A DNA stretch of 8,868 nt from Lachnospiraceae bacterium. GTDB taxonomy: Bacteria > Bacillota_A > Clostridia > Lachnospirales > Lachnospiraceae. Position numbers and translations under genes: made by a program. Of this stretch, positions 1 through 7,349 are shown piece after piece. How positions within the stretch are numbered: the stretch's first letter is position 1; each line of letters begins with the position of its first letter. The stretch spans positions 1 through 8,868 of the forward strand of contig JAFRMI010000065.1 of assembly GCA_017430765.1 (NCBI GenBank), written 5' to 3'. The notes under the pieces were generated by a model, which was not told where the DNA came from, did not search any database, and saw nothing but the letters and a program-made list of their open reading frames with translations.

Positions 1-815
1 ACGCCGTTGTCGTCCCAGCCGTGCTCGTCGTCGCCGATGAGAAGTCTCTTCGGGTCCGTGGAGAGCGTGGTCTTGCCGGTTCCGGACAGACCGAAGAAGA
101 TGGCCGTATTCTTGCCTTCCATATCCGTATTCGCGGAGCAGTGCATGGAAGCAATGCCCTTCAGCGGCAGGTAGTAATTCATCATGGAGAAGATGCCCTT
201 CTTCATCTCGCCGCCGTACCATGTGTTCAGGATAACCTGCTCACGGCTCGTAATGTTAAAGGCTGCAACTGTGCTGGAGTTGAGACCGTATTTCTCATAA
301 TCCGTAAACTCGCCCTTGGACGCATTGAAGCAGACGAAATCCGGCTCGTAGGTCTCGAGCTCTTCCGCTGTCGGCTGGATGAACATATTCTTTACAAAGT
401 GAGCCTGCCATGCAACTTCCATGATGAAACGGACGGCCATGCGGGTATCCGCATTCGTGCCGCAGTAAGTGTCCATCACGAAGAGACGCTTGCCGGAGAG
501 CTCCTTGATTGCCAGTTCCTTCGCGTGCGCCCAGGTCTCCTCAGACATGGGATGGTTGTCGTTCTTATAATCATCGGTTGTCCACCAAACCGTATCCTTA
601 GAATTCTCGTCCATGACGATATACTTATCTTTGGGGGAGCGGCCTGTATAGATACCGGTCATGACGTTGACCGCATCAAGCTCAGTGAGCTGGCCCTTGT
701 CAAAGCCGGTGAGATCCTGCTTCATCTCCTCCTCAAATAGGAACTCGAAAGAAGGATTGTGTACAATTTCAACTACGTCAGTGATGCCGTATTTTGCAAG
801 ATCAAGATTTGCCAT
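1..815 (-). CDS. pckA: ATP-dependent phosphoenolpyruvate carboxykinase, N-terminal 271 residues (runs off window)
   Basis: This enzyme interconverts oxaloacetate + ATP and PEP + CO2 + ADP in the cytoplasm, in gluconeogenesis or, in many anaerobes, in CO2-fixing PEP carboxylation. Translating the minus strand from the ATG at 813-815 gives [12 protein letters not shown] and an uninterrupted frame to the window edge. That is about half of the usual 530-540 residues, and the 3' part lies outside. Visible signatures are the substrate-binding TGRSPKDK (about residues 57-64), [11 protein letters not shown], the kinase-1a P-loop GLSGTGKTT (242-250, Lys248) and the metal-binding GDDEHGWDD (261-269), all in family order. 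The ATP-type P-loop separates it from GTP-type PEPCK. An AGAGG ribosome binding site (821-825) sits 5 nt before the start. It is transcribed divergently from the membrane protein at 1052. Identification is near certain; the physiological direction cannot be read from sequence. Confidence 0.97.
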   Translation of the reverse strand, partial: MANLDLAKYGITDVVEIVHNPSFEFLFEEEMKQDLTGFDKGQLTELDAVNVMTGIYTGRSPKDKYIVMDENSKDTVWWTTDDYKNDNHPMSEETWAHAKELAIKELSGKRLFVMDTYCGTNADTRMAVRFIMEVAWQAHFVKNMFIQPTAEELETYEPDFVCFNASKGEFTDYEKYGLNSSTVAAFNITSREQVILNTWYGGEMKKGIFSMMNYYLPLKGIASMHCSANTDMEGKNTAIFFGLSGTGKTTLSTDPKRLLIGDDEHGWDDNG

Positions 816-862
816 AAAAACCTCTTTTCTTAATTTAAACTGTTACATTTTGCATCAATAGT

Positions 863-889
863 ATTATCACAGAATCGAATAAAAAGCAA
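863..889 (-). promoter_or_regulatory. Predicted promoter of pckA
   Basis: Read on the minus strand, there is an extended -10, TGTGATAAT (hexamer at 863-868). A weak -35-like TTGCTT lies at 884-889 with a short 15-nt spacer; the TG extension may compensate. Transcription would start near 855, giving a leader of about 40 nt before the pckA ATG. The assignment is by consensus only. Confidence 0.5.
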
Positions 890-913
890 GAAAACACACC
901 ATTTTGCAACGAC

Positions 914-957
914 TTTTCGGTGAACCACGGGTGAACCGCGGGGACAGGAACCGAAAA
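914..957. repeat. Intergenic repeat copy A: 35-bp repeat inside an 8-bp inverted repeat
   Basis: The 35 bp at 919-953 match the reverse complement of 7631-7665 with only three mismatches. The shared sequence contains the core GGGGACAGGAACCG and two GTGAACC motifs. Here the repeat is framed by a perfect 8-bp inverted repeat, TTTTCGGT (914-921) and ACCGAAAA (950-957), so it could fold as a stem-loop. It lies between the divergent pckA and membrane-protein promoters, upstream of both genes, so it is not a terminator for either. I know similar GGGGAC-type repeats from other clostridial genomes, but this copy has not been matched to a named family. Confidence 0.75.
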
Positions 958-984
958 TTTGACAAATAGAAGCCTGTATGTCCA

Positions 985-1014
985 TTGATATGGTATGATT
1001 AGATGAGGTATTAT
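985..1014 (+). promoter_or_regulatory. Predicted promoter(s) of the 1052-1672 membrane protein gene
   Basis: Two overlapping candidates are visible. One is TTGATA (985-990), an 18-nt spacer, then TATTAT (1009-1014), with a start near 1021. The other is an extended -10, TGGTATGAT (hexamer 994-999), without a good -35, with a start near 1006. Either gives a leader suitable for translation from the ATG at 1052. Neither leaves room for a ribosome binding site ahead of the upstream ATG at 1013, which supports the shorter protein. Confidence 0.45.
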
Positions 1015-1051
1015 GGAAACGGATCCGGAGCTTCCGGGGAGGATTCTCTTT

Positions 1052-1672
1052 ATGGAAATGAACACCACAAGAATATATCAGGACGATAGAGGAAACTGGC
1101 ACTGGATCTACCGGCTGCCCATGTTCAGGAACTTCTCTATTTTGAGGACCATCATGAAGCCGATCGGGGTATGCTGCATTTTACCCACGGTCCTGGCAGT
1201 CATCCTCATACTGAAGAACGGGCGGTCCTTCAGTGATGAAAAAGAGATCCTTATGCTTACCATCGGACTCGGCGTTCTTGTACTGGCAATTACAGTTCTG
1301 TGTTATTTTCTTGTCGCTGCGTTATTCGGCGGAAATTATATTTTTATTTATACCATGACGGATCATTCCCTCACGGTGAACCAGCCGGCCGGACAGGCGG
1401 CGAGGAGCATGGCGATCGGGGCCTTCACCTCCGCTGCCGGGGCTGTCGGAGGAAATCCGGGCGTTATGATGGCAGGTCTTGCCGCCAGAGGAAATCAGAT
1501 TACTTCTTCCGAATTCGACAAAATTCTTTCTCTCAAAATTGATCCGCCCGCCGGGGAGATCCGTATTCACTCTTTCCTGACATGGTACTCCATCTATGTG
1601 GGACCGGACGATTTCGCGTTTGTGGCAGAATATTTAAGGACACGCTGTAAAAATGCAGCCATCTCAGAATGA
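1052..1672 (+). CDS. Two-TM membrane protein with glycine/alanine-rich segment and PH-like C-terminal half, unknown function
   Basis: This 206-residue membrane protein is not one I recognise by name. A short cytoplasm-type N terminus (MEMNTTRIYQDD, then a Trp/Tyr-rich stretch) is followed by two hydrophobic helices at about residues 36-54 and 67-92. A soluble C-terminal region follows. In it, a Gly/Ala-rich stretch (114-147) interrupts a beta-strand-like pattern: YIFIYTMTDHSL before it, and a FDKILSLKI...GEIRIHS...SIYVGPDDFAFVAEYL pattern after it. That pattern resembles bacterial PH-like domains attached to two-TM anchors (inference). The frame extends up to an ATG at 1013, but GGGGAGG at 1036-1042 lies 9 nt before the ATG at 1052, and predicted promoters overlap the 1013 start, so I chose 1052. 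It converges on the chaperone-like operon and ends inside a shared terminator. No functional link to the operon is proven. Confidence 0.85.
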   Translation: MEMNTTRIYQDDRGNWHWIYRLPMFRNFSILRTIMKPIGVCCILPTVLAVILILKNGRSFSDEKEILMLTIGLGVLVLAITVLCYFLVAALFGGNYIFIYTMTDHSLTVNQPAGQAARSMAIGAFTSAAGAVGGNPGVMMAGLAARGNQITSSEFDKILSLKIDPPAGEIRIHSFLTWYSIYVGPDDFAFVAEYLRTRCKNAAISE

Positions 1673-1684
1673 TGGCTGCATTTT
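1650..1684. terminator. Bidirectional intrinsic terminator overlapping the 3' end of the membrane protein gene
   Basis: A perfect 14-bp stem pairs AAAATGCAGCCATC (1650-1663) with GATGGCTGCATTTT (1671-1684) around a 7-nt loop. The T run at 1681-1684 serves plus-strand transcripts. The A run at 1649-1653 becomes a U tract for leftward transcripts. It sits between convergent genes and ends transcription from both sides. Its left arm and loop encode the last codons of the plus-strand gene (NAAISE, then the stop at 1670-1672), and the leftward gene stops at 1690, six bases away. Confidence 0.9.
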
Positions 1685-1689
1685 CCGTC

Positions 1690-2763
1690 TCACTTCAGAA
1701 TTGCCGTTTTCTTCGCGAGAATCTCATAGTTTTTGCGTATCAGTTCCCTGTTTGCCGGGCTCACATCCGTAAATGCAGCCAGCATCGCCCCTGCCACTAA
1801 GTGGGCATCCCTGCAGTCCTTGCACTCATTGTTCATAAAACAGATTGCGTTCAATGTCTCCTCAAACAGTTTATCTGCGAATGCGTGTGTAACCCCCTTG
1901 CTCTGCGCGATTTCGCGCGCGGGACGAGTCCAGCGGTCCCAGGCTGCAAGGGCATCCGTGATTTCGCACGTGACCTGCTCTCTCCAGTCTGCTCTTGTCC
2001 GGTGGTAGTTCAGAAGAGAGACCGGGTCATTCGCTGTACAGTTTTCCGCATCCTTCCGATACTTACTGAACCGGCTTCTGATAATCTCTTCCTCTGCAGC
2101 CGCTTGGGACATCCACTCCGAGGCGAGATAGCGGTTCACAAATTCATCCACCTTCATAGAGCGGTAATATGCCCCCTCCCTGTCCGCATAGGCATCTGCC
2201 AGCAGATTGAGAAGGGCAATCTGTTCTCTCCCGCGCAGCTGCAGGCATCTGGCGGAAAGTTCCTCCGCTGCCTGTGCCGCGTGTTCCCGCAGCCGGTGCT
2301 CCAGTTCCCCGGCATCCGTAAAAAGCTCCGTCCCTCCCGCCGCGCGGTCCGCATTAATTTCTTCCATCACCTGTTTTCCCGACAGATGGCCGGCAATACC
2401 GGCGAAGCAGAGGCAGGCCGCGCACGCGCTCTCCGCGTCTGTGATCGGCCAGTGTGCAAGAAATGCGCAGGCCCCGTTCAGCGTCGACAGAGCCGACGAC
2501 GGTTCGAAGTCCGGCACAGGCTCTATCCCATCCCCAACCGTCTCAAGATAGTTTCTCACCATCTCAATTTCTTCCGCTGACGCTCCCGGAAAAAAGCCCA
2601 GTTCCGCCAGAAGGCGCTGTTTGGGATGCAGGAGGGCCTCCTTTGCCTCCTCCATGGGTTCCCCCGTGAACAGCTCTCTTTCAGCCGCCCGCTCAAGCAG
2701 CATCTGCCGGGAGTCACCGGGCATCGCACCGAGAATATAAAATGGATTCTTTTCCAGCATCAT
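1690..2763 (-). CDS. Degenerate J-domain-like protein of the Hsp70 operon
   Basis: This is a 357-residue soluble protein with no signal peptide or TM helix. Its N terminus, MMLEKNPFYILGAMPGDS and then an A..LLHPKQRLLAELGFFPG stretch (about residues 5-60), matches the start of J-domains (NPF.iLGv, first and last helices, 'hP..Rl..El') but has no HPD tripeptide. It would therefore not be expected to stimulate an Hsp70 in the standard way. The remaining roughly 300 residues are mostly helical (HRLREHAAQAAEELSARCL, ALLNLLADAYADREG). A CxxC pair (Cys314, Cys317) lies near the C terminus. AAGGAG at 2770-2775 lies 6 nt before the first of two tandem ATGs, so the start is well supported. It is the last gene of the leftward operon and ends 6 nt from the shared terminator. 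A role as co-chaperone or adaptor of the neighbouring Hsp70 is inferred from the N-terminal resemblance and context. Confidence 0.85.
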   Translation of the reverse strand: MMLEKNPFYILGAMPGDSRQMLLERAAERELFTGEPMEEAKEALLHPKQRLLAELGFFPGASAEEIEMVRNYLETVGDGIEPVPDFEPSSALSTLNGACAFLAHWPITDAESACAACLCFAGIAGHLSGKQVMEEINADRAAGGTELFTDAGELEHRLREHAAQAAEELSARCLQLRGREQIALLNLLADAYADREGAYYRSMKVDEFVNRYLASEWMSQAAAEEEIIRSRFSKYRKDAENCTANDPVSLLNYHRTRADWREQVTCEITDALAAWDRWTRPAREIAQSKGVTHAFADKLFEETLNAICFMNNECKDCRDAHLVAGAMLAAFTDVSPANRELIRKNYEILAKKTAILK

Positions 2764-2780
2764 CTTATGCTCCTTCTTGT

Positions 2781-2900
2781 GTCTGAGTTGTCACTGGGGG
2801 CGGTTCTTTTGACAGTCACGTGCCGGGTTTGTCCGTGGGGAATGTCTTTTGACATTCATGCGCCGGGTTTGTCAGCGGGGACGGTTCCTTTGGCGCAAAA
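2781..2900. repeat. Three-unit degenerate tandem repeat, about 40 bp per unit, between operon genes
   Basis: Three units of about 40 bp (2781-2820, 2821-2860, 2861-2900) share a pattern GTCNNNGGGG-N-GGTTCTTTTGAC. Units 2 and 3 both begin GCCGGGTTTGTC. Unit 2 contains a perfect hairpin, AATGTC-TTTT-GACATT (2841-2856). Unit 3 is closed by GCGCC/GGCGC (2860-2864 / 2892-2896). The array fills most of the 169-bp gap between the TPR-like gene stop and the J-like gene ribosome binding site, so it should be transcribed within the operon mRNA. The GGGGACGGTTCC core resembles the other intergenic repeats in this window. Confidence 0.8.
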
Positions 2901-2932
2901 CACCTTGAGAAATGCACCCATAAAAATCGCCC

Positions 2933-4690
2933 TCACTGATGCATCCCCCCGGCCCAGGACCGCACCGTCTCCGCCAGGTATTCCGGGTCGGAGCTGCCCC
3001 AGCAGGCCCCGAGTTCTTCCCGGACTTTTAAAGACGTCGCGCCTTCAAGATCCACGATTCCGTCCACTTTGAGTATTTCAGGGAGATAATTCGCAGAATA
3101 CCCTTCTTCCTTCTCAATCCTCTCACGCATTTCCGGCAGCTGCTTCCTGTAATCCACAATATGGAAGCAATTTTCCTGCCCTTTCTCATACAGCGTCACA
3201 TTGTCCACCGCCGTAAAAAGCGGATAGCAGGCCGCCTCCGGGATCGCGGCAAGATCTGCTGCGGAACCCCCGTGTGTCCTGCCCTTCCGGATACTCACCA
3301 CGCCCTCGATCATATAGAACGTATCCGCAAGCAGGATCCCGGTACATTCCTCGCTGTTCTCCGCGCGGAGATTCTCCGGAAGCATGAAGAGAACATCCGG
3401 AAGCAGACGCACTTCATAATGATCCTGATACTGCCGGTTCCAGGGAAGCATCCGCGCCTCGACAGGCGTTCTTTTGATGTAGTGCGCAAGAGAGGACGTC
3501 CCCATCTGCTTTCCGAACAGATCGATTTCCGTCCGCCTGAACGGCAGGATCCGCATGCCAGCGGAAGCCTCCGCGGATATGCCGTGATTCTCTTTCGTCG
3601 GAAGATACAGTTCCGTGTGCACGTCGCAGATCTTCACCCCGTCCGGATAGACGGCCGCCAGATCGTACCCCGCCTCATAAAGTGCCCTGCAGTACAGGAG
3701 CTGTCCGTCGATATCATCGAGGCGTTCGCCCTGCTCCCGCGCGTATTCGATGGCGGGCGTGGCTGCATTTTCAGAGGAAAATACTGCCGCGATCACGCTT
3801 TCCGCTCTGCGGACATACATCTCACGGAGCTGCTTCTCATATTTCGAGTCTTTCGCCGCCTGCTTCATGAGCTCCACCGCGCGGAATATGTCCCCTCCGG
3901 CCTGCTCGTGTTCAGCCCAGGCGGAATAAACTCTCCCATCCAGGCTGTGCTCCCCGGCAAGATCATACTCCGCAAGAGCCTCCTCAAATTGTGAGGCCCG
4001 AAAGTATGTCGTTCCCCACGCCATATGGAGATTACGCAGATCCTCGCTGCTTCCGTACGTCTTAAGAAGGTCGAGCGCGCTCTGATAATCCCCGCCACGC
4101 ATCTTCCGGTAGGCAATGGTTCTGGACACAGTCCGGATCTCCTCCTCCGCCTCTTCCGAAAATGGCCCATATCTCAGCTTCTTATACGACTTAACCGCAT
4201 CCTCCAGCTCACCGGCAGCTTTCTCCGCCCGTGCCTGCTCCAAAATCCGCGGATGAATCACACGGTGCTGATACCGGATGAAGACAGCGATGAGCGCCGC
4301 GGCAAGGACCGCCGCGCCCGCCAGAAAGATCCTCCTGCGTCTTTCTCTCCGTCTCTCCAGCTCCTTTAGATCGCTTACCTGACGAGTGGCTTCCTTAATA
4401 CGCGCCTCGTATTCCGGTGCTCCCCAGAACAGGTGGAGATGGTGCAGGGCCTCTTTTGCTTCCCCGGAACTCCGTGCCCCTTGTACGCGGCTGATCGCTT
4501 CCAGAAACTGCCGGGTGAATTCTTCACGGGACGCACACAGACGGCCGGCCGAATCCCGGTATCCGCCAAGATATGTGAACGCATCGACCGCACGGCGAAG
4601 ATGCATGGGATCATTGGATTCCTGCATCTTCACCGCAAAGTCGTATAGCGGTTTCCGCCAGTCTATGTTGTGTCCGCTGTGATTCATCAT
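2933..4690 (-). CDS. Single-TM protein with TPR-like helical repeats, middle gene of the Hsp70 operon
   Basis: This is a 585-residue membrane protein. Residues 1-110 are helical and include a FTYLGGYRDSAGRL motif (38-51), a degenerate TPR-like signature common in clostridial proteins. A strongly basic stretch ending at residue 120 (LERRRERRRR) precedes one hydrophobic helix at about 121-139. By the positive-inside rule this predicts N-in/C-out, although the residues after the helix are also basic, so topology is uncertain. Helix pairs of TPR character follow at about 146-172, 193-213, 222-250 and 254-283 (for example GDYQSALDLLK, SQFEEALAEYDLA). The last roughly 240 residues look mixed alpha/beta and are not recognised. 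Tandem ATGs at 4685-4690 follow a GGAG-type ribosome binding site. It starts 91 nt after the Hsp70 stop, so co-transcription is likely. A tethering or scaffold role for the Hsp70 is inferred from gene order only. Confidence 0.88.
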   Translation of the reverse strand: MMNHSGHNIDWRKPLYDFAVKMQESNDPMHLRRAVDAFTYLGGYRDSAGRLCASREEFTRQFLEAISRVQGARSSGEAKEALHHLHLFWGAPEYEARIKEATRQVSDLKELERRRERRRRIFLAGAAVLAAALIAVFIRYQHRVIHPRILEQARAEKAAGELEDAVKSYKKLRYGPFSEEAEEEIRTVSRTIAYRKMRGGDYQSALDLLKTYGSSEDLRNLHMAWGTTYFRASQFEEALAEYDLAGEHSLDGRVYSAWAEHEQAGGDIFRAVELMKQAAKDSKYEKQLREMYVRRAESVIAAVFSSENAATPAIEYAREQGERLDDIDGQLLYCRALYEAGYDLAAVYPDGVKICDVHTELYLPTKENHGISAEASAGMRILPFRRTEIDLFGKQMGTSSLAHYIKRTPVEARMLPWNRQYQDHYEVRLLPDVLFMLPENLRAENSEECTGILLADTFYMIEGVVSIRKGRTHGGSAADLAAIPEAACYPLFTAVDNVTLYEKGQENCFHIVDYRKQLPEMRERIEKEEGYSANYLPEILKVDGIVDLEGATSLKVREELGACWGSSDPEYLAETVRSWAGGMHQ

Positions 4691-4781
4691 CTGCTCTCCG
4701 TATTATGTTTGCGCCGCCCATAGGCTGGGGGACTTACTCTCAGGCTTCTCCGCCGGTCTCACCTCTGTGACTGCCCGCTGC

Positions 4782-7343
4782 TTACCTGTAGATTCCGACC
4801 TCCTCAAGCATGGCCTCCTCCTTCGTGCCCTGTGTCACGATTCTGATATCGGACAGTTTCAGAATCACCTCCCGGACACCGTCCATATCCCCGTTCTCCA
4901 TACAGGCCAGCCCTTCCGCGCGCAGGCGGTGAAAAGCGGCCTTGTCGCTGTAATTTCCGAAAAACCTCGTGTAATACATAAACAGGAGACGAATATGTCC
5001 GTCGTCCTTCCAGCGGAGGTTTCCCACTCTCCGCCAGAGCTCGAGAAGCTGCATCTCAAAGTCAGAAGAACCCATATCGATTGAATACCGGGCGGATTCC
5101 ACCAGATTGTCAAAGGAGGCTTTCTCGTCCTCCGTCGCATATTTTTCATACTGCCGGAATTCGGAAATGACCTGTTCGAGGTCCCTGCTCGCCATGACAT
5201 TTCTGTACCGCATATGGAGATTGGAGACACGCTTGTATGCGTCCAGAAGGTCGAGTTCGACTTCCGCGATGACCTCCGGATCGATGCTGCGGGATAAAGC
5301 CGCGCGCATCTCATGGAGCTTTCCGCGCACCGCCTGCACCTCCGGATCCGAAACATGGCGCTTCATCTGGGCTGTCCGCTCAAGGAGCTCATTGATCTCT
5401 TTAATAAGACCAGACACATCCGTGAGATCGCTCTGCCCCTCGTAGCGGCTGTAGAAATTCTTCTCTTTCATCTGCAGGTCCACGGCCGGAACGGATACGC
5501 CGAGGCGAAGTGTCCCGGATTCATTCATCTCATAATCGCAGATGACTTCGGTCCCGACTTCAATCACCCCGTACTCGAAAGCGGTCCCCGGAATCCGGAA
5601 TGTGCCGATGTAGCGGTTGTCATCCACCGGATCCTGAATCTCTCCTTCCCACAGGCTGAATGTCAGTGCGCCGGGGCTTCCGCCGATGAGTCGCTCCGCC
5701 GCGCGGAACGTGCAGGAGCCGCTTTTGGGAAGCGGATCATTGGCTTCCACGAGATAGACCGGTACCGGCGTTCCGCCGGGGCGGTCCAGCGCTTTCACCG
5801 CGACGGAATGTGAGGCGGGAATGGACGTGACCTGTGCGAGTGTCCTCGTGATCTCGATCTGCTTCGGTTCGATCACATCGCATCCGTCCGGATCCTTAAC
5901 CGTAAGCAGAAATCTGTGGATGCCCGGTTCATCGAGCGGCACCGTGATTACCCCCTGCCGGACAACGCTCACCGGACCGGAGTCATATGCGGAAGCGCCT
6001 TTACTTCCGTCTTTCGCTTCCGGGATAACCCCGGAATATGTTCCTCCCGGAGCCGCCTTCGGTTCCGCATCGGAGTGCTCGATATAAGAAACCACCCTGG
6101 CGATCCTTCTTTCGTGGTCCTCCGCGAGAATGGCGATTTTGCCCTTCGGGGATGTCGTCCGCGCTTCATAGCGGACACGGACCTGCTCATTTTCCGAATA
6201 TTCACCGAAACGCTCCTTGCGCTTTTGGCCGTCGTCCTCCCAGTTGATCGATTCCGCATAGATCGCCGCTCCTTCGGCGACCGCGGTCATCGGGTTGACG
6301 GCAGTGCCCCGCGGAATCTCCAGACGGCGGCAGACCTCCTCGCGGAGAGGCGCGTACATTGTCGGTCCCCCGACAAACAGGATCTGATCAACCCGCTCCC
6401 GCGTCACACCCGCTTTCCGCATGGTATCAAGCGTCACGTCGACCGTCGCCTCCGCCATCTGTCTGACCGATTCTTCCAGATCACTGCGGGTAAGCGTCAG
6501 ATCGAGATAAATGCCTTCCCCATTCAGGTCCTGCGTGTGCAGGGTCTGCTCGTCGAGCCAGATCGTCGTCTCCTCGGAGGAAGCGAGCTCAATCTTCGCG
6601 CGCTCGGCGGCAAAGAGGGCCGTCCGCTTCATCGCAAGAAACCTCTCATCCTCATCCGGTTCCTCCGGAAGCGCAAAATGTTCCCGCAGATACGGCAGGA
6701 TCTTCGTCCTGTAGATCCACCGGTCCTGGTCGCGCCCGCCGCACATCTCGCGGCCGCCCTGGGCGAGAAGGCTCACATGGCCGCCGATATGCTGCGCGAC
6801 AGAGATGTCAAAGGTGCCGCCTCCCAGATCGTAGATGAGGAACAGTTTTTCACCGGGATCATTTTTCAGGACGCTCATGACGGCGGCGACCGGCTCCTGC
6901 ATGAGGGCGACCCGTCCGATACCGGCTTTTTCCGCCGCCTCCTTCGTCGCGTCCTTTTTCATCTGGTTAAAGGCCGCCGGCACCGTGATCACCGTCACGG
7001 TTTCCGGATCCTTCCGGATCTCCTCCGGGAGATATCCGAAGAGAACGCCAAGCAGCTCCGAGGCGCACTCCACCGGGGTCAGCGTGACGCCGGCGTCCTT
7101 CATCTCAAAAGGCTTATTGGTGCCCAGATATCTTTTGAAGAGAGTCGCGGAATTCTGCTCCGCGGACGCCGCCAGATCCAGGGCCCGCCTCCCGTAGAAC
7201 CGGTGCCCCCTCTTATCAATATAGATCGCGGACGGCGTCACATCCGCCTGCTCCGGACTCTTCCACACCCGTGTCGTTACCCCGTCAAATGTGCAAATCG
7301 CACTGTTCGTCGTTCCAAGATCAATTCCGACATACGTACCCAT
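4782..7343 (-). CDS. Atypical Hsp70 (DnaK-like) chaperone ATPase with extra beta-rich insert and long helical tail
   Basis: This 853-residue cytoplasmic Hsp70-family protein is longer than DnaK (about 610-640). The ATPase domain (1-365) has every signature: phosphate-1 GIDLGTTNSA (6-15), a Lys at position 70 as in DnaK, connect-1 TVPAAFNQMKKDA (120-132), EPVAA (150-154), phosphate-2 YDLGGGTFDISV (171-182), ERAKIELASS (247-256), adenosine FVGGPTMYAPL (323-333) and connect-2 NPMTAVAEGAAIYA (350-363). The DVTPLSLG-type linker is missing. Instead, about 385-500 form a beta-rich, possibly Ig-like region (GVITVPLDEPGIHRFLLTVKD). A substrate-binding-beta-like segment follows: TSIPASHS (506-513, compare DnaK NTTIPTKHS) and DDNRYIGTFRIPG (574-586). 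Residues about 640-853 are helical; there is no EEVD-like end. The ATG at 7341-7343 follows AAGGAGG by 6 nt. It heads the three-gene operon. A housekeeping DnaK is unlikely: no grpE or dnaJ is adjacent. Confidence 0.95.
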   Translation of the reverse strand: MGTYVGIDLGTTNSAICTFDGVTTRVWKSPEQADVTPSAIYIDKRGHRFYGRRALDLAASAEQNSATLFKRYLGTNKPFEMKDAGVTLTPVECASELLGVLFGYLPEEIRKDPETVTVITVPAAFNQMKKDATKEAAEKAGIGRVALMQEPVAAVMSVLKNDPGEKLFLIYDLGGGTFDISVAQHIGGHVSLLAQGGREMCGGRDQDRWIYRTKILPYLREHFALPEEPDEDERFLAMKRTALFAAERAKIELASSEETTIWLDEQTLHTQDLNGEGIYLDLTLTRSDLEESVRQMAEATVDVTLDTMRKAGVTRERVDQILFVGGPTMYAPLREEVCRRLEIPRGTAVNPMTAVAEGAAIYAESINWEDDGQKRKERFGEYSENEQVRVRYEARTTSPKGKIAILAEDHERRIARVVSYIEHSDAEPKAAPGGTYSGVIPEAKDGSKGASAYDSGPVSVVRQGVITVPLDEPGIHRFLLTVKDPDGCDVIEPKQIEITRTLAQVTSIPASHSVAVKALDRPGGTPVPVYLVEANDPLPKSGSCTFRAAERLIGGSPGALTFSLWEGEIQDPVDDNRYIGTFRIPGTAFEYGVIEVGTEVICDYEMNESGTLRLGVSVPAVDLQMKEKNFYSRYEGQSDLTDVSGLIKEINELLERTAQMKRHVSDPEVQAVRGKLHEMRAALSRSIDPEVIAEVELDLLDAYKRVSNLHMRYRNVMASRDLEQVISEFRQYEKYATEDEKASFDNLVESARYSIDMGSSDFEMQLLELWRRVGNLRWKDDGHIRLLFMYYTRFFGNYSDKAAFHRLRAEGLACMENGDMDGVREVILKLSDIRIVTQGTKEEAMLEEVGIYR

Positions 7344-7349
7344 ACCGCA

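Noticed and set aside
21..740. Plus-strand open frame of 239 codons at the left end
   Set aside because: The minus strand here encodes unmistakable ATP-type PEP carboxykinase with its catalytic motifs in order.
1013..1051. Upstream ATG for the two-TM protein, adding 13 residues
   Set aside because: Its ribosome binding site (GAGG, 4 nt spacing) is weak, and it falls within or just after predicted promoter hexamers. The ATG at 1052 has GGGGAGG at 9 nt.
1801..2580. Plus-strand open frame of 259 codons opposite the J-like gene
   Set aside because: Low-complexity Arg/Cys/Pro composition and no ribosome binding site; the minus-strand gene has a strong ribosome binding site and sensible protein sequence.
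2781..2900. Tandem repeat as a CRISPR array
   Set aside because: The units are degenerate along their whole length with no unique spacers between identical repeats, and no cas gene is nearby.
3161..3994. Plus-strand open frame of 277 codons opposite the TPR-like gene
   Set aside because: Shadow composition, with no domain features. The opposite strand encodes a coherent TM/TPR-like protein.
4691..4781. Possible riboswitch or leader RNA between the Hsp70 and TPR-like genes (a CCTGAGAG motif on the minus strand)
   Set aside because: Only 91 nt, with no matching conserved partner motifs for known riboswitch classes and only a weak 4-bp stem. It is ordinary intergenic sequence as far as I can see.
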